A stretch of DNA of 64,000 nucleotides, from positions 1-64,000 of the forward strand of contig LLCB01000008.1 in assembly GCA_001414345.1 (NCBI GenBank), read 5' to 3'. Under the pieces are notes generated by a model, which did not search any database, was not told where the DNA came from, and saw nothing but the letters and a program-made list of their open reading frames with translations. The stretch is from Hymenoscyphus infarciens. Its lineage: Eukaryota > Ascomycota > Leotiomycetes > Helotiales > Helotiaceae. The position numbers and the translations under genes are program-made. This document shows positions 11,763 through 21,282 of the stretch, piece by piece; the first letter of the stretch is position 1; each line of letters begins with the position of its first letter.

Positions 11763-12424
11763 CTAGCTCTTCCCAGCTCTTCGTAAATCCTTATAGAAAA
11801 ACGTAGCACCCGCCAAAGTCTCATTATCCTCAGGCGAAATCCCATAATCAGGTATAACGCCGAGCTATCACCCTCATCAGCCATCATTCCTTCGAAACAA
11901 ATGAAAGGGAAAACTCACATTCGTATACCCAAGTCTCGGATACACAAGCTCGGCCGGACTCCCCGTAATAGTATCCAACATCTACTCTCGTCAGCTCCTA
12001 CACCTCTCATTCGTTCAGTCCGAAAACTCACAATCAATGGTTTCCCTGCCTGAACAGCAACCTCTTCAATCAACCCCATCATCCGCTTCGCAATCCCCTT
12101 ATTCCGATACTCCGGAAGCACAAGCAATTTCTCAACAAAAGATCTAAAAGGTCCAGTCTCTGAAATGGGCATATCAAGTGAGACCACACCAGCAACTTCT
12201 TCTGCTCCAGTTTGGGAACCTAGTTGGATGATGATGAAGCGAGTATTGGCTAGGACGTCTCTTACCTTTTCGTTCCAATAGGCCGTCATTTTACTAAGAT
12301 CGAGGGGCGGGAGGAAGGTGGCTATTATATAGGGTTCATGTGTTATACATGTCGCGTGAACGGCGACTATGGAGGGGATTAGATGTGCGTGGGTTTTGGG
12401 GTCGAAAAGGATTGGTAGGTCCAT
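11763..12424 (-). CDS. GNAT-family N-acetyltransferase
   Basis: Exons (transcription order) 12424-12032, 11981-11919 and 11864-11763 give 185 residues. Both introns are short GTGAGT...TAG types (50 and 54 bp) at phase 0. Residues 72-85 form the beta4 region (GAEEVAGVVSLDMP), and LVLPEYRNKGIAKRM (about 101-115) carries the R-x-x-G-x-A acetyl-CoA pyrophosphate loop. After splicing, the third exon region supplies ITGSPAELVYPRLGY and a final ATFFYKDLR typical of small GNATs. The substrate cannot be told from sequence. The open frame reading through intron 1 would give a nonsensical tail, which supports the spliced model. Confidence 0.87.
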
Positions 12425-13528
12425 TTTGGTTGTTGTAATGCTGTTTTTCTTGGGAAAGTTCTTGAATTTTTGCTTGCTTTAAACAAAATCAATGAGACGG
12501 ACATGAAGTCAAGAAGGAATTTATTTGATACTCAAAAGGCGTTAATGCACTCAACTGGGTCTGTTTGTGAGCACATGATTGGCCAAAGCAAATGATGCCG
12601 AACTCCGACCCGTGAAGCCTGAAATGTATCCATTCTCCAGGGGATATCTTGGGAAGTGTTTGTTCAAAACCACAAGTTTGTACGAAGCAAAACGACGGAA
12701 CTCCGACAGCCCAAAGAATTCAAGAAGAAGTCATCATGAAGTAATGAAGACACACCCCAAGTCTTTCGAAATACAAACTTCAACCCTGTTGCAAGGCTAC
12801 CACCAAGTAGTACAAAGAAATGACATATCCGGCTCTTAAAATGAACTCTTCGGTAGTACTCAAGCGACAACCAAACACGAGGACGAAAACCAGGGTCTCT
12901 GTCGTTACTAATCAGACAACATACTCGAGTCCGGGAACCACGAGAATTCGTGGCATGTTTCTTACTTTCCAGAACTTTGAGCTTGGGGAATAGATATATG
13001 CTGAACAACACGAGGAGTCCGGGCTTCTGTGATCCTCTCACGCATCTGAATAGACGGCCTAGGAGAGGAGAGCCTTCGGTCTTCAAAACCACAAAAGATA
13101 TAAGAATTTAGCTCAACGACTTCAAGCGCCACCATCTACCCGGAATACGACCCCAGACTTGGTATGCATCATTTATTCTCTGGGTGTCTGGCATTCTTAC
13201 GAGTGTGGCATCTCGTATTTGAACAAGTTACGAACAGATGAACGGTGGTAGAGGCTCGTATTGTTTGTGTAATGGAACGCTGTTGTGTTTGTGTTGGGAG
13301 TTGGGTGAGTGTTGCATCGTCTCGTGACGAGAAAATAAACAAGATTCGGGTATGCAAGATCCATCATCGAGTGTAGGCGGTAATAGAAATGAGGGTTCTG
13401 AGTATGTATATAAAGGAAAGGTTTCTTGTTTGTTTCTATCATCATCAGTTTTTTCATCATCATAATCCAGAGCCACGGAAAAGCAAAATCTTCCACTCAC
13501 TTATTCATATCATCACCCGCTCATCACG
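12425..13528. other. Intergenic, no supported gene
   Basis: A 142-codon minus-strand frame (12664-13092) is basic and motif-free and probably spurious. The right third is the promoter of the secreted-protein gene, with a TATA box at 13407 and a CAT/TCA-rich leader. Confidence 0.5.
13407..13414 (+). promoter_or_regulatory. TATA box of the secreted-protein gene
   Basis: TATATAAA lies 115 bp upstream of the ATG at 13529, followed by a pyrimidine-rich, CATCATCA-like leader. Position and context fit a strong regulated fungal promoter. Confidence 0.55.
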
Positions 13529-14173
13529 ATGTTTCTCTCAGCAGCAACAGCATTCGCTCTCCTCAACACCCTCGCCTCAGCAGCACCAACTCCATCGCCC
13601 ATCTTCCCCCCTCGCTCAGCTTCTGAAAATTTCCGCTTAATAGCAAACGTCACCGCATATGATCTCACCCCACCAATCAACGGTTTCGAACTATCATCCT
13701 ACCATATCGGCGCCGGCCAGGGCTATGCAGTCCTAACACCTCCAACCCCCTCAACAGGTCGCATATTCTACACCAACGGCACCGCCGAAGAAATCCGTTA
13801 CCGTCGCTCAGACATCCTCTCAGATGGCGGGACCCCTCTGTTCCCCTTTGGAATCATTCTAAACGAGGATAAAAGTGTTTCTGTAAATGCGGGACTCGGA
13901 ACTGCTGGTGTAAATCTTGCTTTGTTCCCGGATCCTATTTCGAAATTGAGTGCGGTTGGGAAGGATGGGTTTTATGCTTGTCAGTCAACTTTGCCATTTG
14001 CACCAATTCGGATCTTTACGAGGGCTTATGAGGAAGAGACACCGTCTGGATGTGCGGATGTGACTTTGTTGGCTCAATGTAGTGAGGGGAGTGGTGCGGA
14101 ACATCCTTTTGGTGCTATCAGTGGCTGTTATGTCGATGTGAAGGGGATTGATTGGTCGATCTATAGCGCCTGA
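13529..14173 (+). CDS. Secreted hypothetical protein (possibly DUF7907-like)
   Basis: Single exon, 214 residues. The start MFLSAATAFALLNTLASAAP is a clear signal peptide with cleavage expected near residue 18. The mature part begins with a Pro-rich linker and then an FRLIANVTAYDLTPPINGFE segment, N-glycosylation sequons NVT and NGT, and four Cys (one each in YACQS, SGCAD, LAQCS and SGCYV) that could form two disulfides. The layout resembles a common family of ascomycete secreted proteins with a DUF7907-type domain; I make that link from memory with low certainty. It could be a cell-wall or effector-type protein, but nothing here fixes a role. Confidence 0.85.
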   Translation: MFLSAATAFALLNTLASAAPTPSPIFPPRSASENFRLIANVTAYDLTPPINGFELSSYHIGAGQGYAVLTPPTPSTGRIFYTNGTAEEIRYRRSDILSDGGTPLFPFGIILNEDKSVSVNAGLGTAGVNLALFPDPISKLSAVGKDGFYACQSTLPFAPIRIFTRAYEEETPSGCADVTLLAQCSEGSGAEHPFGAISGCYVDVKGIDWSIYSA

Positions 14174-14422
14174 GCAGGTCGAAATTGTCGAAGGAGATTG
14201 AGGAGGACTAGATTGGAGAGGCGTGGAGTTGAAACTGGGAGATAGAATTAGGGAGACGGGGAAGAAAAGGGAGAACTTACAGTATATGCCTCACTAATTG
14301 TTTTGTCCTCTCACTTGAGCATTCATACTTTTCGCGTAGCATAGCACAACGTGACATTTTTCAAGGAACTACCTCCAACCCTCATTATAACTTTGCTCAC
14401 GGCTATGTTTGAGGTTCTCTTC

Positions 14423-15880
14423 TTATTGCTCGTCAGAACCATCATCTTCAATATCGTCTTCCACGTTTTCAAACTCAACCTTCTCCCCACCTTCCCGAGC
14501 ACACTTCTCAAATAATAGTTTTGCTTTGGCCCAGTGCTCCTCTTTCTTAAGTTTTCCTCGCTCGTAACCACTTGTCCGTTTCATAAACAGGAATCTTCGA
14601 TCTCTATCGGCTTCATCTTGTCCATTTTTATCAGGCCTAATTGGCACACTCAAATCCCCGATATAAAGTGCAATCATTCCTCGCAAACGAAGCATAGATG
14701 GATCTCTATCAAATGGGGGAATATTCATGGCTTCGTCCATTCGAGAAGCCAATGCCTCAGAAGCAGTAAGAGCCGCAATTCGAATATCATCCTTTCGAGT
14801 CCAGATCTTTTCGGTTCTACGATATTGTTGAGCTTCCTGTTTTAATACTGCTGGCGATCTTGGAGCAATAGATGGAGAAAAATTACTATGTGCATCCTCG
14901 TAAACATCGTCTTCGCTGTTATCTTCCTCCTCTGATGAGTTGGGACCATCTTCTTTCTCGCTAATTATTTTTCGAAGGTTTTCTCGTTGCTCGTATTGTA
15001 TTCCGTAGATTTCGCATGCCACCATCGCAGGCCAAAAGTTCAGGGAACTAAGATAGCCGTGGAATTGTTTCTTGTAGGGGTATTGAACAATGAGCGTTTC
15101 GTAGTAGGATTTCGCATTTTCGCGACCGGCTTTTGATCCCCATTCTTTTTCCTCGTCATGCTCATCTCCCTGAATTTGTGTTGTCTCCACAGGATTCTCT
15201 TCCTCATCTGATTCCGAGCCTGGATTGGAGATGAAATTGAATTTATTTGTCTTTGCGCGCTCTGAACTCCGGACCAGCAATTCTGCGCCAATTCCCCAGT
15301 AGCCAGTTGCCTTGAGATCAACGGGATGCCCGGCAACCTCTGCACGTAACAGTAAAGAGTATGCCCTAGTGGCTCGCGGTATATCGCCTTCGAGGAGACA
15401 TCGATGAACTATGGCAGTCAAGACATTGAGATGCTGAAGTCGTAATCGGTGGCCCTGCGGCGGCCGGTTTGTATCTGCGGTACTTCTATCCGTCTGCTCC
15501 CCTTCCTCATCCGTGGTAGCATTTGCAGATTGTTTTCCCTTGCCTTTTATATCCGCGCTGGTTGCTCCCGGCGAGGGGTTGAAAAAGTCGGTCGATGGTA
15601 CCTTTAAGGCTCGATGTGGCCAGTCCAAATGTCCCTTTTGACTTGGAAGCTCCTCATCGAGAGACAGTCCTGCGAGTCGGTATTGTGCGATTTCATGAGG
15701 GGCCAAACTCAATGGGTTCGTGGAGCCTGCATGGAGGTTGTTGCTGGTGTTGTATGGTGTGATGGGGTCATCGTCTGAAGGAAAATCTGAGGATGCGCGA
15801 GCACGTTTTCGTTTTCGAGAATGTTTTCGAGATAGACTGGAGTGCACAGACTCCGGGAGAGGAAGGGTGAAAAGCGGCAT
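14423..15880 (-). CDS. RRN11: RNA polymerase I transcription initiation factor Rrn11-like
   Basis: Single exon of 485 residues from MPLFTLPLPESV; an open frame extends 48 codons further upstream but those residues look non-conserved. A basic nuclear-localisation cluster (KHSRKRKRAR) lies near residue 25. The segment LNVLTAIVHRCLLEGDIPRA (about residues 152-171) followed by TRAYSLLLRAEV is the TPR-like motif used to recognise fungal Rrn11. A second helical block (YPYKKQFHGYLSSLNFWPAM) follows an acidic, Ser-rich linker, and the tail is acidic. Rrn11 is part of the core factor (with Rrn6 and Rrn7) that recruits Pol I to the rDNA promoter. It is convergent with the secreted-protein gene, 249 bp away. 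Confidence 0.75.
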   Translation of the reverse strand: MPLFTLPLPESVHSSLSRKHSRKRKRARASSDFPSDDDPITPYNTSNNLHAGSTNPLSLAPHEIAQYRLAGLSLDEELPSQKGHLDWPHRALKVPSTDFFNPSPGATSADIKGKGKQSANATTDEEGEQTDRSTADTNRPPQGHRLRLQHLNVLTAIVHRCLLEGDIPRATRAYSLLLRAEVAGHPVDLKATGYWGIGAELLVRSSERAKTNKFNFISNPGSESDEEENPVETTQIQGDEHDEEKEWGSKAGRENAKSYYETLIVQYPYKKQFHGYLSSLNFWPAMVACEIYGIQYEQRENLRKIISEKEDGPNSSEEEDNSEDDVYEDAHSNFSPSIAPRSPAVLKQEAQQYRRTEKIWTRKDDIRIAALTASEALASRMDEAMNIPPFDRDPSMLRLRGMIALYIGDLSVPIRPDKNGQDEADRDRRFLFMKRTSGYERGKLKKEEHWAKAKLLFEKCAREGGEKVEFENVEDDIEDDGSDEQ

Positions 15881-17829
15881 TCTTCTGAATGGGCTGGGCA
15901 ATTTGTGAGGTTGTAAATATTGATAAATGGTGGAGGAGGTGGTGAGGCTGAAAAGTAGCCTTGTGGAGCTAAATCTCACCACTTTTTTGTCAGCCAAAAG
16001 AGTAGAACCATTCTTTGCTTTCAAATTATCTAAGACGAATTTGATTTACTCTAGAGCATGGAAAAGAAAGTCGAGATATAAAGTAATGTCACGTGAACGT
16101 CACGATTTAAAGGACACCAACCTGGAACCCACACCAAGATTCAGATGCACACTTTAAGAAGTAGCGACAAGAAAGTGGAAAACCTCACGGGAGTGTGGCC
16201 AGCTTTGGCTCAGCGGCCTCACTTCGCCGTCTTGAACTAGACCTACTTGAAAGTTGAATCGGACCAAGACAAGGAAGAACGAGTTTTTACAGGAGTCTTT
16301 GCCCAACTCAATAATCGATCTACGCAAGACCTTACCTCGGTTTTCATAGACCAGCTGGAAATCCCGAAGTTCTGGCGGTCATCAATCTCCATCTCAGAAG
16401 CATCAAAAGATCCATCGATGATTCGGGCATATCCAGTAGAGCTCCCTCTGTCATCAAGGCACGACAAATGAAAGCCCAACCAAACAGACTAGCGAATAAT
16501 TCAGCTGTTGGACAAGTCAATTAGTTAGGAAATTTCGCTGACAGTCAAGCACCAAGCAACTCTACATACTCCCCATTTATTAGTATACACGAGGGAGAAA
16601 CAGACCGCATCCATATCGGCATTCTTTCATGTGCTTGGGGTTTTGCTCTCCCATGTTCCTGACCCATTCATGTGGGGTCACCTCTCCCAGGCTAGCACGA
16701 TTGTTTTCTGATGCGCGCAGGAGTGAAAAGACCTTTGTTTGTCGAGGACAGAAACCATTGCGGACAGAATAAAAGGCGAAAGACTGCTATTTCTGCATGC
16801 CCTCCTACAATCACTTGTGTAAGGCTCCTTGTCGAGAACGGGGTGGATAGAAATATAAATCAGAACCCCGGCTCACGTCCTCGCCTTGCCCATCAAGAAG
16901 GAGGAGGATGATATCTCACATGGAAGCAAACCTGAACCCCAACAGCAGAATATAAAGGATCCTTTCAACATTCCAAGTCAGTCCCAAACCCCACTCCGGC
17001 AGCTGTTTCCAAGCCCGTCCACCATTTCTCGATACACCACCACGAATGGACTTCACGTTGGTTACAACGCACACCCAGCAGGCCCCGAAGGCTGCAGAGT
17101 AAGGGCAGTAAGGAATGCTGTCGACAACGACGTCATTTTCGTTACATAGCATTGTTCTGTCTATATGTAATATTTTTAATCACTGGCAGTCAATTAGCGA
17201 GGCTAGATTCAACTTACGTGTTATTGGCTCTGGCGTTATTTCCTCGATATAAGCCTTGGGATTTACAGTGGATGGATGGGGAGAAGAAGAAGAAGCAAGT
17301 GGTTTCTGAACTTCTTCTAGTAAATCAGGAGCAAGTGAAAGTTGAAGGGAAAGTAAAATCGAGGTGAAATCCGAGTATTGAGGCAAAAAATCTGATGAGG
17401 TAGAAAGGAACTCGTGCTTGGTGAGTGAATATATCACCTCTCCACTGCTCTAAGGCACAATTTAAAAAGCTGTAGAATAATAAAGCCAGACTTGTAGCGC
17501 AATCAATTTAATCCACTAATTAAAATCATCGGATTAGAATTAGGTTTGTTGGCGTCGATAGAGGCTTCAGTCAACTCTTTAATTGAGTCCATTTAACCCA
17601 ATAGTGGGCGGGATACGCAATGGAGCTAAATGTTTTGAACAATCTTAATTCTACCTGGTGTTTCCCCCTATAAGAAAAGTAGGGTCTAAAAGCCTGGTTC
17701 AAGAGTGTTTCATCGACGGAAGACCACATAAGATTCTTCCTTCTGTGGAAGGTTCCACTGTCGTCCCTCATGCAAATGCTAAGGTGTGTAAAGTAGCTAT
17801 TCAACAGCTACTTTTCCGCTGATGTCCCC
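15881..17829. other. Intergenic, no supported gene
   Basis: Nearly 2 kb without a convincing gene. Open frames at 16243-16479 (-), 16247-16471 (+), 16886-17149 (+) and 17152-17437 (both strands) are short, overlap in opposite senses and have no motif. From about 17830 the sequence is part of the duplicated block that carries the orphan paralogues. Confidence 0.45.
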
Positions 17830-17954
17830 AGCTGATACTTAAGAAATCTCATTTTGCTGCCATACTGCTTGCAACTGTCATCCCACAACACCCATGACTA
17901 CAAGGTGTCATATGCTTCAATATGCAAACAGAAGTTAGCAAATGATAATTCAAT

Positions 17955-17962
17955 TATATAAG
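17955..17962 (+). promoter_or_regulatory. TATA box, orphan paralogue 1
   Basis: TATATAAG lies 126 bp before the ATG at 18081. The same octamer stands 134 bp before the ATG of the second paralogue, so the promoter was duplicated with the gene. Confidence 0.55.
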
Positions 17963-18080
17963 AAAGCCTCACCCTCTGTCAGGATCAGCAAATTCAAGTT
18001 CAGGAAACAAAGATTTCCAAGAGCTACCAAGAAATTCTCACAAGCCATTTCTTCAAACCTCTCTCTCAAGTTCAGCAAAA

Positions 18081-18641
18081 ATGTCTGGACAAGCTAAGAA
18101 CACGAAAGTCAATTACCCGCAACCGAACTCCAAGAAGCAAGATAAGAATACTTCCAGTCAAGCACTTGAAAAGCAACCAGCATCCCCACCCAAACCTACC
18201 GAAGGAGCCCCCAACCTTCACACCCAAGCTGCTTCCTCATCCCAGCAATTTCCCAGCAGCCAAACCATTGCTGAAGAATTCGAATGGTTCATGGGAAAAT
18301 GGTACGTTCGCATAGGCCGTCTCAACAATGACCCGAAGAACAATACAGACATAGTAGCGGGACTAGATGACAATGACCTTTTGGTGTGGGCTTCATCCAG
18401 CAGGGATGACTACTTACCCAGATTTGAAGGGGAGTGTAAGTAATTTATCTATTCAGATACCATGGATCTAAACGTTAATCAAGAACTAGGGACGGTGAAA
18501 GACAACTTGGAGCTGAGTGAACTGTTCCCTGAATATTACGAGCAGTCGGAAAAGTGGTCTGCCGAGAAGAAGAACGAGGCGGTTCGTGAGCTTCTTCGAT
18601 ATGTAAGAGATAATTTGGTGTTGCCAGCCCCCTCGGCATAG
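18081..18641 (+). CDS. Orphan small protein, paralogue 1 of a tandem pair
   Basis: Exons 18081-18435 and 18490-18641 give 168 residues. The 54-bp intron starts GTAAGTAATTTATCTATTCA and splits a Trp codon in phase 1. The N-terminal 70 residues are polar and low complexity (Lys, Gln, Ser, Pro). The C-terminal 100 residues are more ordered: EFEWFMGKWYVRIGRLNN, a DLLVWASS strand, then ELSELFPEYYEQSEKWSAEK and an amphipathic helix ending RELLRYVRDNL. No signal peptide, membrane span or known domain is seen. The paralogue downstream shares the intron position, the intron's first bases and the LFP...S-x-E-K-K pattern. Function unknown. Confidence 0.75.
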
Positions 18642-18837
18642 ATTTGGTACTGGAGGTAGAGACTTCATTGGCATGGAATGGAACTGTTGCTCAATGTATC
18701 TCAATGTTCGAACCAAAACTGGAATAATGAAACCCGTTTTCCTACGCTTCTAGCGCAATCATTAGTGTTGAGAGTGACTTGCAACAGCTCCCAGATTGTG
18801 TTTTCTCCACAGGGGCAAGCATATCCCAACCTTGAAT

Positions 18838-18925
18838 CTACATAGCAGTATAATTCAAAATTTCAGACTAATCCCCACCCTTAATATACTCCGCCACACT
18901 CGTAACCGGAATTCTAACGCTAGGT
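18838..18925 (-). pseudogene. Remnant of the NmrA-like gene's last exon
   Basis: On the minus strand this stretch matches the terminal exon of the NmrA-like gene at 20148-20243, including CGGTTACGAGTGTGGCGGAG against CAGTTACGAGTATGGAGGAG. It has a one-base deletion near its start and a TGG to TAG change, so it cannot encode the C-terminus, and no other part of the gene precedes it. It marks the downstream end of duplication copy A. Confidence 0.75.
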
Positions 18926-19239
18926 TGTAAAATCTTCTTCAATAGCAACTACCCAAACTACGAAGGTCTTTAGCAACCGTTGCGACAATGAAATATCGCC
19001 TAATTATAGTTTGTTAACCAGTCAGTTGATTCCACTCTGCCGCACCAGATGTAACACAAAAAATGCGCACTAGCTTGACATCCCTCTGATATTCTCAGCT
19101 TGTATCCAAGGAATCACGCTTTCTCGTTTCCTTGCCAGACTGTTTGCTGCTGTCATTCCACGTTGGCCCTGACACCTCTTTGCTGCTAGGAGTCACATTC
19201 TCTGCTACACAAGCTGAAGGTAGCAAATAATACTAGAGG

Positions 19240-19247
19240 TATATAAG
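19240..19247 (+). promoter_or_regulatory. TATA box, orphan paralogue 2
   Basis: TATATAAG lies 134 bp before the ATG at 19374, equivalent to the box at 17955 of the first copy. Confidence 0.55.
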
Positions 19248-19373
19248 AACACCTTTTTTCATCTTTAGCATGGTAAGAATTAAGCTAGAGAAAGTATTTA
19301 TCCGAAAGCCACTGAGTCTTACCTGCACCAATTTTCTTTGAACTCCTCTCAAATCCAAACCCAAATCCAAAAA

Positions 19374-19784
19374 ATGGCCGAAAAAGCAAAAGACTCCAAC
19401 AACAGCTCTTCCCAACCCGCCCAAGATAACAATTCTCAATTCCCCAGCGTTAAAACCCTCTTAGAAAACACCGACGAAAAAACCGACAGCCTTTTCGTAG
19501 GCTGGAGCGGTTCTATTGGCGGCGCAAAAGTACACGCAAAGTTGGATACCACTCAATCAGATATTTTACGTCTATCTGTTGAGGGTAGCTTCCAAAGTAA
19601 GTAATTTAACTATTCGGATAGAATATAGTTGATCATTAACCACAAACTAGCAACGATAACAACTCTGGTGTTGAATCCCGAATTATTCCCGCGACATCAG
19701 AATGGAGCGAGTTTGTCAAAGGAGGAGAAGAAGGACTTGATCCTTGACCTTCTTCAATTTCAAGAGACTGCTCGTGGAAATTGA
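19374..19784 (+). CDS. Orphan small protein, paralogue 2 of a tandem pair
   Basis: Exons 19374-19596 and 19651-19784 give 118 residues. I start at MAEKAKDSNNSSS because the upstream in-frame codon is only TTG. The intron begins GTAAGTAATTTAACTATTCG, nearly the same as in paralogue 1, and sits at the same phase-1 position. The protein lacks much of the longer N-terminal region of paralogue 1 but keeps the strand-rich middle (DSLFVGWSGSIGG, ILRLSVEGSF) and the LNPELFP...LSKEEKKDLILDLL end. The gene is convergent with the NmrA-like gene, with stops 363 bp apart. No known family recognised. Confidence 0.75.
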
Positions 19785-20147
19785 GGAAAACGTGGAGACA
19801 TGATTTGATCTTCGGTTTGGCGTGGAAATGGAAACATTGCTCAATGAATGTATCTATCTTACTGTCCAAGCTCCAAGGCATACTACATTGTCATCTGAAA
19901 GCCGTAGAACAATGAAATCCCATTAACCTGAACTCCTAGCCAGTGTTAAGATCGACTCGCAAACATCTTCCATATTGTGTTTTCCCCTCCGCCATAACAT
20001 GAACAGCTCAGTGTTGTCCCAGTGTCCCAATCCTGTAGAATGATGAAAAGATTTTCCCTGAACTCGTAGCATCACCAACGCATGTGTGATTAACTTGCGC
20101 AAAGATTTCGGACCCGGTTTCCTCCCAGTCATACCACAAACCTGAAT

Positions 20148-21282
20148 TTATACAACAGAACTGGGAGTAGAATCCAGAACCCCCGACCAATCCTCACCCC
20201 TAATATACTCCTCCATACTCGTAACTGGAATCTCAACTCCAAGCTATAAAACCCCAAAGATTAGCACTTAGCCTCCACTGCATCACACCACAAGAATTCA
20301 AACTCACCTCCGCGGGTCTCAAAACCTCTGGATCCCCCCCATAATGCCCAAACTCCTCCGCAAACCCCCACGCATCCCCCAACTCCCTCTCAAGCGGCGC
20401 AGGAACCCCCTCAAAAAACTCCTCTCTCGATATTTGCTTGAAACTAGCCTTAGCGCCATTCACACGTCCCCAAATCTCCATCCAATCCCGCATCGTCAAA
20501 CTCTCCCCCACGCCCAACAAATGCTTTCCAGCCGGCACCTCAAGCAACCCCTTAACAAAAGCCCCAGTATCCCTCTCCGCATCCACAAACTCATATCTCG
20601 TCTCCGGTTTGGTGGGTCTCAAAAGCAAAAAACTCCCATCCTCCTGTTTCAACGGCGCCATCCTCGGAAAAGCCTTCCAATTCGTGACATAATGGCCCAT
20701 CTGTAAAAGACTCATTCTCGAAGCCAACTCCGGATATTTCTCGTGAATGGTAGAGATGACAACAGCTTTACAATCATAATGCCAAACCGTTTTCCATTTC
20801 CCGCCACTCCCTTTCGTCGCATCACTCAGCGTAGACACCACAACCCTCTCCAGAGTCTCGAGAACCTCTGGGGAGGCAGCTACTTCTGCGATATTGACAC
20901 CCTGAGCAATTTCAGCATCGTAGGCTTGTTGCTCAGGAGTCCGTCCCGAAGGCGAATCCCCCTTTGCTATTGCGCCGAAGAAATTCTGGAAGTAATCCGT
21001 GTTTGAGAAAATAACCGTAGCGCCTTGGAAAGCCGGGACGAGAGAGGATTTATCGTCCAGATCCGCTTTGACGATTTCCACTCCTCGGGCTTTGAATGCT
21101 TGTGCTGCTTCACTTGATGGGTTTCGGGTGATACCTCGGATGCGCCAGCCTGGGAGGTTGAGGAAAGTGTTTGCTACCGAGGAACCCTGGGCCTTGTTAG
21201 TATAACTCATGATAGACCCATGGAGATTGGGGTTACTTACCTGGATGCCGGTGATTCCAGTGATTGCAATGAGCTTCGACAT
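20148..21282 (-). CDS. NmrA-like NAD(P)-binding protein
   Basis: Exons (transcription order) 21282-21241, 21186-20308 and 20243-20148 give 338 residues. Exon 1 is only 14 codons (MSKLIAITGITGIQ), and splicing completes the Rossmann G-x-x-G-x-x-G motif as GITGIQG followed by SSV. Other family features are the strand-helix RIRGITRNPSS (Arg for NADP preference), KADLDDKSSLVPAFQGA, the ATVIFSNTDYF segment, and a C-terminal EIPVTSMEEYIRGEDW in the last exon. NmrA-like proteins are atypical short-chain dehydrogenases that often act as redox-sensing regulators rather than enzymes; no role is evident here. The last exon has a broken copy at 18838-18925. Confidence 0.88.

Larger units (their letters stand above)
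17830..18935. repeat. Segmental tandem duplication, copy A
   Basis: Aligns collinearly with 19096-20248. Shared landmarks in order are CTGTCATCCCAC/CTGTCATTCCAC, AGCAAAT, a TATATAAG box, the orphan gene with its phase-1 intron, a GTTGCTCAATG/ATTGCTCAATG block, an ATTGTGTTTTC block, and a stretch homologous to the last exon of the NmrA-like gene. Divergence is considerable outside these blocks. The pair lies head to tail about 1.27 kb apart. Confidence 0.8.
19096..20248. repeat. Segmental tandem duplication, copy B
   Basis: Second copy of the block described at 17830-18935. Here the right end runs into the intact NmrA-like gene, so the block boundary lies inside or just beyond that gene's last exon. 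Confidence 0.8.

Noticed and set aside
12664..13092. 142-codon minus-strand ORF
   Set aside because: No motif, odd composition, no splice partners, and an overlapping plus-strand ORF of similar quality.
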